NCBI GenBank assembly: GCA_016188785.1
Contig: JACPHD010000034.1
Coordinates: 1-54,009, forward strand
Length of the DNA stretch: 54,009 nt
Reading direction: 5' to 3'
From: Parcubacteria group bacterium
GTDB taxonomy: Bacteria; Patescibacteriota; Patescibacteriia; Patescibacteriales; GWC2-42-12
Part shown: piece after piece, positions 16,802 to 24,867 of the stretch
Position numbering within the stretch: the first letter of the stretch is position 1
How the letters are laid out: the number at the start of each line of letters is the position of its first letter
Translations under genes and position numbers: made by a program
The notes under the pieces: generated by a model
Told to the model about the DNA's origin: nothing
What the model saw: only the letters and a program-made list of their open reading frames with translations
Databases searched by the model: none

Positions 16802-17190
16802 ATACCACACAAACATTCGGTAAAAAATTACTCACAAGATTAGCGCCGGTTCTGGGCGCTGGAGCTATCGGCGTTTGCCCGCTTTGCTGGATTGGCTCTG
16901 CTTCACTCCTTACTTATTTTGGATTAGGCGCTTTAATACCAGTGTGGCGGTGGATTGCATTCTGGTTTATCGCTCTTGGCGCAGTAGGTTTTATTTTTGA
17001 TTGCCGAGCACACAAAAATCCCAAACCGCTTATACTTCTTATCATTGGCGCAGTTCTTCTTTATGTGGGACGTTATGTGTTTTTGAGCACTTGGGGCGCG
17101 TGGCAGATTTGGGGGACTGGGGCGATTCTTATTATTGCCGCCATTATCTATAATAAAAAACTTTTTAAAAAACAGAATTTAAAATTTTGA
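16798..17190 (+). CDS. MerC/MerT-like mercury transport membrane protein
   Basis: A 130-residue protein with about four membrane spans. The first span holds the paired-cysteine motif VCPLCWIG, the Hg(II)-binding signature of MerC-type carriers that pass ions to MerA. The start at 16798 overlaps the merA stop as ATGA; the track's two extra codons are dropped. Its position after merA supports a mercury-uptake-for-reduction role. It could be MerC or MerT; the second, cytoplasmic Cys pair is not clear. Confidence 0.72.
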   Translation: MNTTQTFGKKLLTRLAPVLGAGAIGVCPLCWIGSASLLTYFGLGALIPVWRWIAFWFIALGAVGFIFDCRAHKNPKPLILLIIGAVLLYVGRYVFLSTWGAWQIWGTGAILIIAAIIYNKKLFKKQNLKF

Positions 17191-17228
17191 CCTTTTGCTA
17201 AAAATTTTATACAATATACATAATTTTT

Positions 17229-17510
17229 ATGCAATTTAAACTAACAGTAATTGTAATATTTTTTATAGTCCTTACCGTTGGTTTTTTTGCAGGAAGTAAT
17301 TTTTTCGCAATAACGTTGCCCAGCCGCCCGGCGGTGAGACTATAAAAAAAAACGACAATCACAAACGGCGTAAAACACAACGTGCCGCTTGGCCAAATTT
17401 TAAGCGGCGGACCGCCGAAAGACGGCATCCCGTCCATTGATCGGTATCACCGGAATTATTTTTATGTTGTTCGGTTATATTATACATATCTCAATATAAG
17501 ATTAAAATAA
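17229..17510 (+). pseudogene. Remnant of a DUF3179-type protein joined to a membrane-helix tail
   Basis: An ATG frame gives a signal/anchor helix (MQFKLTVIVIFFIVLTVGFF), meets a TAA, and continues in the same frame with VPLGQILSGGPPKDGIPSID, which I recognise as the N-terminal segment of DUF3179 proteins. The similarity then stops abruptly. A different frame encodes ITGIIFMLFGYII, probably the end of an unrelated membrane protein. This is therefore a decayed junction, not one gene. The DUF assignment rests on memory of the motif. Confidence 0.55.
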
Positions 17511-17527
17511 ACATAAAATTCTCCACT

Positions 17528-18394
17528 ATGACAAAACCAAAAAATCTGGCCGCAAAAATATTTCTTGACGGCGGCGATCCGAATGAAACGAGAAAAATTA
17601 TCAAACTCCTCGGATTTCTTGACGGGCAGACAACCAATCCGACGTTGATCGCAAAAAATCCCGACGCGCAAAAACGGCTAAAAGCAGGAGAAAAATTTAC
17701 CAGTAAAGAAATTTATGATTTTTACCGCCACGTCGTGAAAAACATATCAGCTCTTGTGCCTGACGGCTCGGTGTCGGTTGAAGTGTACGCGGATAAAAAC
17801 ACAGCCGCGGCTGAAATGTTCATGCAGGGAAAAGAAATATTTTCGTGGATTCCGAACGCGCATATTAAATATCCGATAACCGCAGCCGGGCTGCTAGCGG
17901 CCAAACGTTCTATAAAAGCCGGCCTACGGGTTAATCTGACACTTTGCTTTACTCAGGAGCAAGCCGCGGCCGTATACGCGGCAACCCGTGGCGCGAAAAA
18001 AGGCGATGTCTTCGTGTCCCCCTTTATCGGGCGGCTTGACGACAGAGGAGAGAATGGAATGGAACTTATTAAGAATATTATAAAGATGTATAAAGCCGGT
18101 GATGGGCACTCGGAAATTCTGACTGCAAGCGTTCGGAGCATGGAGCATTTTCTCTACGCGATACAACTTGGCTCCGATATTATTACCGCTCCCTACAAAA
18201 TACTAAAACAATGGGGAGAAAAAGGCTTGCCTTTGCCAGAAGATGATTTTACTTATAAAGTTCAAGGCTTAAAAAATATTCCGTATAAACAAATTGATCT
18301 TTCTCAAGACTGGAAAAAATATAATCTTGCCCACGAACTTACCGAGACGGGCCTTAACCATTTTGCCGCTGACTGGAAGGCGCTTATTAAATAA
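17528..18394 (+). CDS. tal: Transaldolase
   Basis: A 288-residue class I aldolase that transfers dihydroxyacetone units from sedoheptulose 7-phosphate. Visible blocks are DGQTTNPTLIAKNP, the Schiff-base lysine region HIKYPITAAG, VNLTLCFTQEQA, SPFIGRLDDRG and ILTASVRS. It supplies the pentose phosphate step missing from the minus-strand operon, although it lies 3 kb away on the other strand in the accessory island. Confidence 0.92.
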   Translation: MTKPKNLAAKIFLDGGDPNETRKIIKLLGFLDGQTTNPTLIAKNPDAQKRLKAGEKFTSKEIYDFYRHVVKNISALVPDGSVSVEVYADKNTAAAEMFMQGKEIFSWIPNAHIKYPITAAGLLAAKRSIKAGLRVNLTLCFTQEQAAAVYAATRGAKKGDVFVSPFIGRLDDRGENGMELIKNIIKMYKAGDGHSEILTASVRSMEHFLYAIQLGSDIITAPYKILKQWGEKGLPLPEDDFTYKVQGLKNIPYKQIDLSQDWKKYNLAHELTETGLNHFAADWKALIK

Positions 18395-18452
18395 GACAAC
18401 TGCCGCGGATTGAAATTAACTTGGTCCCATTATGGAATAATCGCAGAAAAAT

Positions 18453-19403
<951 letters not shown>

Positions 19404-19445
19404 GGATAGCGCTAAAGGCATTGATTAGATTAGGTATTTAAGGAC

Positions 19446-19474
19446 TTGACAACGGCTGGCGCCGGCGCTATACT
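19446..19474 (+). promoter_or_regulatory. Strong sigma-70-type promoter with overlapping operator
   Basis: TTGACA, 17-bp spacer, TATACT: near consensus. The dyad ACTATT-A-AATAGT overlaps the -10 and +1, a good place for the ArsR product of the first gene to bind. Confidence 0.8.
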
Positions 19475-19507
19475 ATTAAATAGTTGTATAATTACTTAAA
19501 TACTTCA

Positions 19508-19819
19508 ATGTTAACTAAACAGCAAATAACTAAAATTAAATCAGAATTAAACGGCGATACGGCCGGCTTTACTTTAGTCTTTAAGGCCCTGGGAGATATT
19601 AGCCGCTTTAATGTCTTTAAGCTGCTAATGAAGCATCATGATATCTGCGTTACTGATGTGGCTAACGTCTTTGATATTACCGTCTCGGCCGCTTCCCAGC
19701 AGTTAAGAGTGCTGGAACGGCTGGGGCTGATTCTTAAAATCAGAATGGGGCAAATGGTCTGCTACGAAATTAACCTCGGCAATCTTGCCGTAAAACAATT
19801 AGTAAAACTTATTACTTAA
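19508..19819 (+). CDS. ArsR-family transcriptional regulator, thiol operon
   Basis: A 103-residue winged-helix protein from the ATG at 19508. GDISRFNVFKLL leads the HTH and the recognition helix is TVSAASQQLRVLERLGL, followed by a wing ending in VCYEI. DICVTDVA occupies the place of the ELCVCDL metal box but keeps only one cysteine. It is the first gene of a tight operon with glutaredoxin, reductases and Cys-rich proteins, so it probably senses metal or thiol stress. It is distinct in sequence from the regulator before merA. Confidence 0.87.
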   Translation: MLTKQQITKIKSELNGDTAGFTLVFKALGDISRFNVFKLLMKHHDICVTDVANVFDITVSAASQQLRVLERLGLILKIRMGQMVCYEINLGNLAVKQLVKLIT

Positions 19820-19830
19820 CCATAAATATT

Positions 19831-20067
19831 ATGCCTAAAATTATTATCTACACTACCCCGACCTGCGTCTATTGCAAAATGGCTAAAGCTTTTTTTAAGG
19901 AATATAATATCGCTTATGAAGAGCGGGATGTGGCGGCCGATGCCACGGCGCGCGATGAAATGATTAAAAAATCAAATCAAATGGGCGTGCCAGTCATTGA
20001 TATTGAGGGCCAGATTATCACCGGCTTTGACAAAAACCGTCTGGCCGATCTTTTATCTGTAAAATAA
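19831..20067 (+). CDS. Glutaredoxin (NrdH/Grx type)
   Basis: 78 residues with a thioredoxin-fold start, the redox motif TPTCVYCKMAK at about residues 10-20, the cis-proline loop GVPVIDIEG and an end typical of Grx. It lies 11 nt after the ArsR gene and upstream of a thioredoxin reductase, which could be its electron donor as for NrdH-type proteins. No glutathione genes are seen. Confidence 0.9.
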   Translation: MPKIIIYTTPTCVYCKMAKAFFKEYNIAYEERDVAADATARDEMIKKSNQMGVPVIDIEGQIITGFDKNRLADLLSVK

Positions 20068-20087
20068 TTTATTTAAAAAATAAATAT

Positions 20088-20681
20088 ATGAGCCAAAAAG
20101 AAAAAATCAATCTTAAAATCATTGTCGGCAGCACCCGGCAGAACAGATTCAGCGAACAGCCGGCCCGTTGGCTTTACGAGGAAGCGAAAAAACTGCCTGA
20201 TGCCGAAGTTGAGCTCTTGGATTTACGCGATTATGCTCTGCCGTTTTTTAACGAACCAATCTCCCCGGCCATGGGCCAGGGCGATTATACGGACGAAACT
20301 GTGGCGCGTTGGGCCAAAAAGATCGCCGCAGCGGACGCATATATTGCCGTAACTCCGGAGTATAACCATGGCTATTCGGCAGTTCTTAAAAACGCTTTTG
20401 ACCACCTCTATCATGAATGGAATAATAAACCGATCGGCTTCTTAAGCTACGGCAGCGTGGGCGGAGCGCGTTCGGTTGAACAACTGCGCCAAATCGCCAT
20501 TGAACTGCAAATGGCGCCAATCAGGAATGCCATTTACATTGCCAATTTCTGGTCGCTGCTTGATACTAATGGCCAGGCAAAGCCAGGCTCTTTTACTTCG
20601 CTCGCGGAAAACGCGGAGAAATTATTTAGTCAGCTTAATTGGTGGGCCAAGGCGCTAAAAACGGCGCGCGAAAAAAAATAA
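20088..20681 (+). CDS. NADPH-dependent FMN reductase
   Basis: A 197-residue flavodoxin-fold protein. The FMN phosphate loop is GSTRQNRFS near residue 13 and the flavin-binding PEYNHGYSAVLKNA is near 90; SYGSVGGARS is the third loop. Members reduce FMN, quinones, azo dyes or metals (ArsH- and ChrR-like enzymes belong here). In this operon reduction of a toxic oxidised or metal substrate is a sensible inference. Confidence 0.88.
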   Translation: MSQKEKINLKIIVGSTRQNRFSEQPARWLYEEAKKLPDAEVELLDLRDYALPFFNEPISPAMGQGDYTDETVARWAKKIAAADAYIAVTPEYNHGYSAVLKNAFDHLYHEWNNKPIGFLSYGSVGGARSVEQLRQIAIELQMAPIRNAIYIANFWSLLDTNGQAKPGSFTSLAENAEKLFSQLNWWAKALKTAREKK

Positions 20682-20682
20682 T

Positions 20683-21645
20683 ATGCCATACGATCTTATT
20701 ATTATCGGCTCGGGCGCGGCTGGCCTGGGTGCGGCTATTTACAGCGGCCGCTACCGCCTGCGCACTTTAATAATCGGGCAGGACTTCGGCGGCGAAGCGG
20801 CTAAAGCCGGCGCAATTGAAAATTATCCGGGCTTTAAATCAATTGACGGCTATGAACTTATGAATTTAATGAAACAGCAAGCCGCCAGTCTAAAAATTGA
20901 ATTGCTGGAGGCCGAAGTTACTAAGATTGTGCGGCAAGAACATTGTTTTATGGTCGCGGCCGGCAAAAAAATTTATCAAGCCATAACTATTATCTTGGCC
21001 GTGGGCGCCAAACATCGCCGTCTTAACTTGCCGAACGAAAAAGAACTTACCGGTAAAGGCGTGCATTATTGCGTTACCTGCGACGGCCCGGTCTACACCG
21101 GCAAAACCATCGCCATGGTCGGCGGTGGCGATACGGCCGTAAAAGGAGCGGTGATGGCCGCAGACTACGCGAAAAAAATATTCCTGATTGTGCGCGAAAA
21201 AAAACTTAGGGCCGAGCCGGTTAATCTGGAACGTCTAAAAAAATTAGGCAATAAACTAGAAATTATCCAGGAAACCGAAATAAAGGAAATTGTCGGCCGG
21301 GACAAATTGGAAAAAATTATTTTGTCGCGGCCATACCAAGAATCTGCCGAGCTTAAAATTGACGGACTTTTCGTGGAAATCGGTTCCATACCTAATGTCG
21401 GTTTGGCCAAAGCGCTGGGCGCAATCCTTGATGAGCAAGGTTATATAAAAGTAGATAATCTCATGCGGACTAATCTTGATGGTGTTTTTGCCGCCGGCGA
21501 CGCGGTTAATCATTTTGGGCCATTCAAACAGGCTATTACCTCGGCGGCGATGGGAGCGGTAGCGGCTACTTCGGCTTATAATGATTTTAAACTCCATGGC
21601 GAGCTTTGCCGCTGGCACGCACGGCCGGCCAAATTAAAAAATTAA
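20683..21645 (+). CDS. trxB: Thioredoxin reductase-like flavoprotein
   Basis: A 320-residue low-molecular-weight thioredoxin reductase. FAD motif IIIGSGAAGLGAAIYSGRY, redox pair YCVTCDGP near residue 128, NADPH motif VGGGDTAVKGA (usually GGGDSA) and the FAD-binding FAAGDAVNHF are in order. The ATG follows the FMN reductase stop by one base. It probably passes electrons from NADPH to the glutaredoxin-like protein or to the CcdA relay. Confidence 0.92.
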   Translation: MPYDLIIIGSGAAGLGAAIYSGRYRLRTLIIGQDFGGEAAKAGAIENYPGFKSIDGYELMNLMKQQAASLKIELLEAEVTKIVRQEHCFMVAAGKKIYQAITIILAVGAKHRRLNLPNEKELTGKGVHYCVTCDGPVYTGKTIAMVGGGDTAVKGAVMAADYAKKIFLIVREKKLRAEPVNLERLKKLGNKLEIIQETEIKEIVGRDKLEKIILSRPYQESAELKIDGLFVEIGSIPNVGLAKALGAILDEQGYIKVDNLMRTNLDGVFAAGDAVNHFGPFKQAITSAAMGAVAATSAYNDFKLHGELCRWHARPAKLKN

Positions 21646-21707
21646 GCCAGGCAATTAGGTCGAATTGCCCTAAATAAAAAATTATAACTAAATAACTAAA
21701 TAAAAAT

Positions 21708-21863
21708 ATGACACACGGAACACATTGCCACTGTCTAATGTGCACAGTAGGCAAAAAAATGGGCATGATTTCTAAAGAACATGACCAAGAACACAAAAAT
21801 AATGAAGAGAAAAAAACCGACCAGACTGAAGGCGGCGGCTCTTGCGGTTGCGGTTGCAATTAA
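21708..21863 (+). CDS. Cys/His-rich small protein, metallothionein-like
   Basis: A 51-residue ORF too short for the track. Six cysteines and five histidines lie in two clusters: THCHCLMC at the N-terminus and a GGGSCGCGCN tail, with a charged, His-bearing linker (KEHDQEH) between. The clusters resemble soft-metal ligands, so binding of Cu, Zn, Cd or Hg is likely. It is not a known metallothionein that I can name. It sits between trxB and another Cys-rich ORF, in the same direction, 62 nt after trxB. Confidence 0.7.
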   Translation: MTHGTHCHCLMCTVGKKMGMISKEHDQEHKNNEEKKTDQTEGGGSCGCGCN

Positions 21864-21871
21864 CCTTATAT

Positions 21872-21931
21872 GGAGTTGCCGCCGAATTTAACCCGCCTGA
21901 ACGGAACGGGCCGGTATTTGGCGGCAACTCC
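21872..21931. repeat. Hairpin between the two Cys-rich genes
   Basis: GGAGTTGCCGCC and GGCGGCAACTCC form a perfect 12-bp stem; the inside holds CCCGCCTGAACGGAACGGG, which resembles the element in nusA (CCCGCCTGAAGCGTTCGGG). There is no T tract. It may protect or separate parts of the operon mRNA. Confidence 0.6.
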
Positions 21932-21941
21932 GGGATAATTT

Positions 21942-22079
21942 ATGGTAAAAATTATTTACCAATGTCAGGAGTGCGGCTTAAAATATCAAGAAAAAGAAAT
22001 CGCGGAAAAATGCTATAACTGGTGTAAAAAATACCAGAGTTGTAACCTTGATATTATTAAACATGCAATAAAAAAATAA
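21942..22079 (+). CDS. Small four/five-cysteine zinc-ribbon-like protein
   Basis: A 45-residue ORF: YQCQECGLKY gives a CxxC knuckle, followed by AEKCYNWCKKYQSCNLDI with three further cysteines. The pattern CxxC-x14-C-x3-C-x5-C suggests a compact metal site. It is 7 nt upstream of ccdA. I have a general memory of similar short proteins (ECGLxYxEKExAEKC...SCNLEI) in CPR genomes, but no assigned function. Confidence 0.65.
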   Translation: MVKIIYQCQECGLKYQEKEIAEKCYNWCKKYQSCNLDIIKHAIKK

Positions 22080-22086
22080 AATAACT

Positions 22087-22842
22087 ATGGAATTTTCCCT
22101 TATCATTCCCGCGTTTATAGCCGGCCTGCTCACGTTTTTAGCGCCCTGCACTTTGCCTTTAGTGCCGGGTTATTTAGGATTTATCAGCGGCGTTTCTTTA
22201 AATGATTTAAAAGATCCGGATAAAGTAAAATTGGCGCGACAAAAAATTTTTTTAAACGGCCTCTTGTACGTCATGGGCTTTAGTCTAGTTTTTATAATCT
22301 TAGGCAGCCTGTTCGGCCTAGGTGGCGGCGCGTTGATTAAATACCGGCTTTGGCTTTCCCGGCTGGGCGGCCTGTTCATAATATTTTTTGGCCTGTTTAT
22401 GCTGGGAATTTTAAAACTGCCATTTTTAAATACTGAAAAACATTTAAGCCGCATCAAATTTTTAAAACCTGGCAATCCGGCCAGCTCGTTGCTTTTCGGC
22501 GCCACTTTCGCCTTTGGCTGGACGCCCTGCGTCGGACCTATTCTCGGCTCAATTCTCTTGCTGGCCGCCGCTCGGGCCACTATCGGCCAGGGCGCTTTTC
22601 TTTTAGCCGTCTTCTCTCTCGGGCTGGCCACGCCTTTCTTACTTATCGCGGCCAGTATCGGCTCGGCTTCGGCTTATCTGGCGAAATTAAACAAATATCT
22701 TAATCTCGTATCAATTGTCGGCGGCGTATTTTTAATCTTTCTCGGCGTCTTACTCTTAACGAATAACTTAAACATCTGGACCTCCTATTTTTATCGCGCT
22801 TTTAGCTTTATCAACTATAATAAATTGCTGGATTATTTATAA
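22087..22842 (+). CDS. ccdA: CcdA/DsbD-type transmembrane thiol-disulfide carrier
   Basis: A 251-residue protein with six to seven membrane spans. The two redox cysteines are in LAPCTLPLVPGYLGF (residue 21) and GWTPCVGPILG (about 149), the paired motif of the DsbD central domain. It moves reducing power from cytoplasmic thioredoxin-like proteins across the membrane. No cytochrome c genes are near, so the partners are probably the redox proteins of this operon. The gene converges with and overlaps the decayed hydrolase on the other strand. Confidence 0.9.
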   Translation: MEFSLIIPAFIAGLLTFLAPCTLPLVPGYLGFISGVSLNDLKDPDKVKLARQKIFLNGLLYVMGFSLVFIILGSLFGLGGGALIKYRLWLSRLGGLFIIFFGLFMLGILKLPFLNTEKHLSRIKFLKPGNPASSLLFGATFAFGWTPCVGPILGSILLLAAARATIGQGAFLLAVFSLGLATPFLLIAASIGSASAYLAKLNKYLNLVSIVGGVFLIFLGVLLLTNNLNIWTSYFYRAFSFINYNKLLDYL

Positions 22843-23118
22843 TCCGGCTCTTTTTTTCGTAACGCTTCCAGATCGTCCAGCGCGGTATCCACTAAAGAAG
22901 TATATTGCTCTGGATGAAGATAAAGCTGGTTGTTCCCAACCGCGAAGCCAAAAAACCGGCACTTCTGTTTTCAATTTTTCCGGCTTAACGTCAACAACAT
23001 CCATCGTACCACCCTCGTATAAATCAATTTTATCCGGATGTTTTAATTGAAGTTTAATCTTTTCTCTTGTAGACTCTGACGTTTCTGGCGCCAGAGATTT
23101 TTCAGTGTTGTTTGGCAT
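22833..23118 (-). pseudogene. Alpha/beta-hydrolase-like gene with internal deletion
   Basis: The track ORF (93 residues) starts with a plausible hydrolase N-terminus (VDVKPEKLKTEVPVFWLRGW) and then turns into low-quality sequence. From that point a second frame reads LHPEQYTSLVDTALDDLEAL, like the C-terminal end of the same type of enzyme, and stops at 22833. Nucleophile and histidine regions are missing. The arrangement of two gene ends joined out of frame parallels the GH13 remnant at 19.1 kb. Family assignment is tentative. Confidence 0.5.
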
Positions 23119-23136
23119 ACTCGAATAATTTTATTC

Positions 23137-23211
23137 TGGAGCGGGTAACGGGAATCGAACCCGTATATTCAGATTGGCAACCTGACGTACTAACCATTGT
23201 ACTATACCCGC
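23137..23211 (-). tRNA. tRNA-Gly (anticodon GCC)
   Basis: Acceptor GCGGGTA pairs with TACCCGC, anticodon loop TTGCCAA, discriminator U73 as usual for glycine, CCA encoded. Confidence 0.95.
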
Positions 23212-23216
23212 GTAGT

Positions 23217-23283
23217 AATTTAAGATTTTAGATTTTCGATTTAAAATTTAAATCTTAAATCACAAATCTCAAATCAGAAATAT
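23217..23283. repeat. AT-rich spacer repeat, family B, between two tRNA genes
   Basis: AGATTTTCGATTTAAAATTTAAATC-like inverted runs fill the gap between tRNA-Gly and tRNA-Leu. Confidence 0.65.
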
Positions 23284-23289
23284 CTTCGG

Positions 23290-23373
23290 TGCCCAGGGCG
23301 GGAATCGAACCCGCACAGAGTTGCCTCCGAGAGATTTTAAGTCTCTTGTGTATACCAGTTTCACCACCTGGGC
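23290..23373 (-). tRNA. tRNA-Leu (anticodon UAA)
   Basis: Class II tRNA: acceptor GCCCAGG/CCTGGGC, anticodon loop CTTAAAA, long variable arm, A73. The genomic tail is CCG, so CCA is completed after transcription. Confidence 0.94.
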
Positions 23374-23383
23374 CAAAAAACAT

Positions 23384-23761
23384 TTACAATTTTTGATTTT
23401 CAATTTTAAATTTATTATTTCTTGACGTCTTTTTAGAGGAAACCATAATCGCTACAATCTCGTTTGCTTCTTTTAATAACGATTCGACTAACTCTTTTTT
23501 TATCAAATTACATTCAATTATAATTTTCAGCCAAAAACCACTTTCATCCGCTTCTTCTTCAACTACTGATAGCTTAGAAATAAAATCTAACATTGACCTG
23601 CTTCGGCAAACGGCTCGATAGTTTGAGGCGACAGAAGTGCCGCATCTAAGCAACTGATTCTTAACGATTCTGCCAAGTTCGGTGTTGGGTAAGACATTGG
23701 CTAACTTTATCACTCTCAAAGCAAAACTTTTTATCCTCTGCTTTAATTCCTCCTTGGTCAT
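23384..23761 (-). CDS. Four-helix-bundle protein (23S IVS / S23 family)
   Basis: A 125-residue protein of the family first seen inside 23S rRNA intervening sequences and common as stand-alone genes in CPR. Hallmarks are IVKNQLLRCGTSVASNYRA and KLSVVEEEADESGFWLKII. Its function is unknown; some members are near RNA genes, and this one lies between tRNA-Leu and ssrA. The last residues (NKFKIENQKL) are read from the neighbouring AT-rich repeat, so the C-terminus has been extended or replaced by spacer DNA. Confidence 0.88.
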   Translation of the reverse strand: MTKEELKQRIKSFALRVIKLANVLPNTELGRIVKNQLLRCGTSVASNYRAVCRSRSMLDFISKLSVVEEEADESGFWLKIIIECNLIKKELVESLLKEANEIVAIMVSSKKTSRNNKFKIENQKL

Positions 23762-23805
23762 ATAAAAATCTTAAATCGAAAATCTTAAATTTTAAATATC
23801 CCCGG

Positions 23806-24191
23806 TGGAGATGAGGGGAATTGAACCCCTGTCTAATAAATTTCTTAAAGCCGGTCTACAGATTAGAACGGTTTGTTTATTCATTAACACCGTAAAAACC
23901 GGACAAAATCGGCGTTAACTAGCTTTAATTTTTTAAAACAACCGGCTAAAGCAACCGATTATTCTAGCCTAAAATATGACACCCGTAGCCGGCGCTTAGG
24001 CGGCGCTCGGGCGGATGGTTGCGGCGATTAAGCGGCAACAGTCGCCAAAGCCGGCATTCTCCAAGAGAAGGTCGCTTGGCTGAATAAGTTTTTGACGCTT
24101 ATTTATTTTCAAGCGCGGTTTAAAGTGGCGCCCTTGATGAGCACTTCTGCAGGCTGTTAAGAAAATTTTATTATCGATGCCTAACATCCCC
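23806..24191 (-). ncRNA. ssrA: Transfer-messenger RNA (tmRNA)
   Basis: About 386 nt. The ends form a tRNA-Ala-like acceptor: GGGGATG pairs with CATCTCC and includes the G3:U70 wobble; the T-arm reads GGTTCAATTCCCC-like sequence. The reading frame starting GTC at about nt 96 encodes VKNLFSQATFSWRMPALATVAA followed by TAA, with a hydrophobic AA end expected of a degradation tag and a resume position like that of E. coli (nt 90). A second frame ending RPSAA is also open, so the tag is not certain. smpB follows downstream, as often seen. Confidence 0.92.
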
Positions 24192-24197
24192 ATAATA

Positions 24198-24275
24198 AAA
24201 ATTTCCAATAACCAATTTCCAATTTCCAAACAATTTTCAATTCCTCAATTCCTCAATTTTCAAACTGATTATTGT
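24198..24275. repeat. AT-rich spacer repeat, family A
   Basis: TTTCCAATTTCCAA/TTTTCAATTCCTCAATT runs lie between ssrA and smpB. Confidence 0.5.
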
Positions 24276-24289
24276 ATCTTGATTATTGG

Positions 24290-24760
24290 TTATTTAAAAC
24301 TCTGTTTTGTTAAAGTTCTAAGGCTTCTGTCCAGCTCGCGCTGCTTAATCACTTCCCGTTTATCATGCTTTTTTCGGCCTTTGCCCACGCCGAATTCCAG
24401 CTTTATAAAACTATGTTTAGTATATATTTTAACCGGCACTAGTGTCAAGCCTTGTTCATCCTTTTTCCCCAATAAATAGGCGATTTCTTTCTTAGTTAAA
24501 AGCAGTTTGCGCGACCGGGTCGGGTCATAATCCGGCCGTTCGCCCGCGAACTTATACAGAGGAATATGGGCGTTAATTAAATAGGCTTCCGACAAGTTTT
24601 TATTTCTTGTTTTTTTAAAACTAACATAACTGCCTTTTAAGCTTACGTGGCCGGTTTTAATGGATTTAACTTCATGGCCTAATAAGACCAGACCGGCTTC
24701 ATAAGTTTCCTGGATGTCATAATCAAACTTAGCTCGTTTATTAAATGCCAGTACGGACAT
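24290..24760 (-). CDS. smpB: SsrA-binding protein SmpB
   Basis: 156 residues, OB fold. NKRAKFDYDIQETYEAGLVL, GHEVKSIKTGHVSLKGSYV and the basic C-terminal tail with GRKKHDKRE are conserved. It delivers Ala-tmRNA to stalled ribosomes. The gene lies upstream of ssrA on the same strand. Confidence 0.96.
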   Translation of the reverse strand: MSVLAFNKRAKFDYDIQETYEAGLVLLGHEVKSIKTGHVSLKGSYVSFKKTRNKNLSEAYLINAHIPLYKFAGERPDYDPTRSRKLLLTKKEIAYLLGKKDEQGLTLVPVKIYTKHSFIKLEFGVGKGRKKHDKREVIKQRELDRSLRTLTKQSFK

Positions 24761-24769
24761 ATATTACTT

Positions 24770-24866
24770 TATACAAGTTACAAATCTTACGCAAATTTAC
24801 GAATTATAAATTAATTAAATTTGCATTTGCATTTATTTGTAAATTCGTAACTAATTTGTAATTCGT
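24770..24866. repeat. AT-rich spacer repeat, family C
   Basis: ACAAATTTACGAATTA and its inverse AATTCGTAACTAATTTGTAATTCG fill the tig-smpB gap and can pair with each other. Confidence 0.6.
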
Positions 24867-24867
24867 A

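Noticed and set aside
17207-17437. 76-residue minus-strand ORF in the DUF3179-like region
   Set aside because: It is antisense to the more convincing plus-strand remnant with a recognisable motif.
23996-24229. 77-residue ORF over ssrA
   Set aside because: Lies inside tmRNA; only a short tag frame is expected to be translated.
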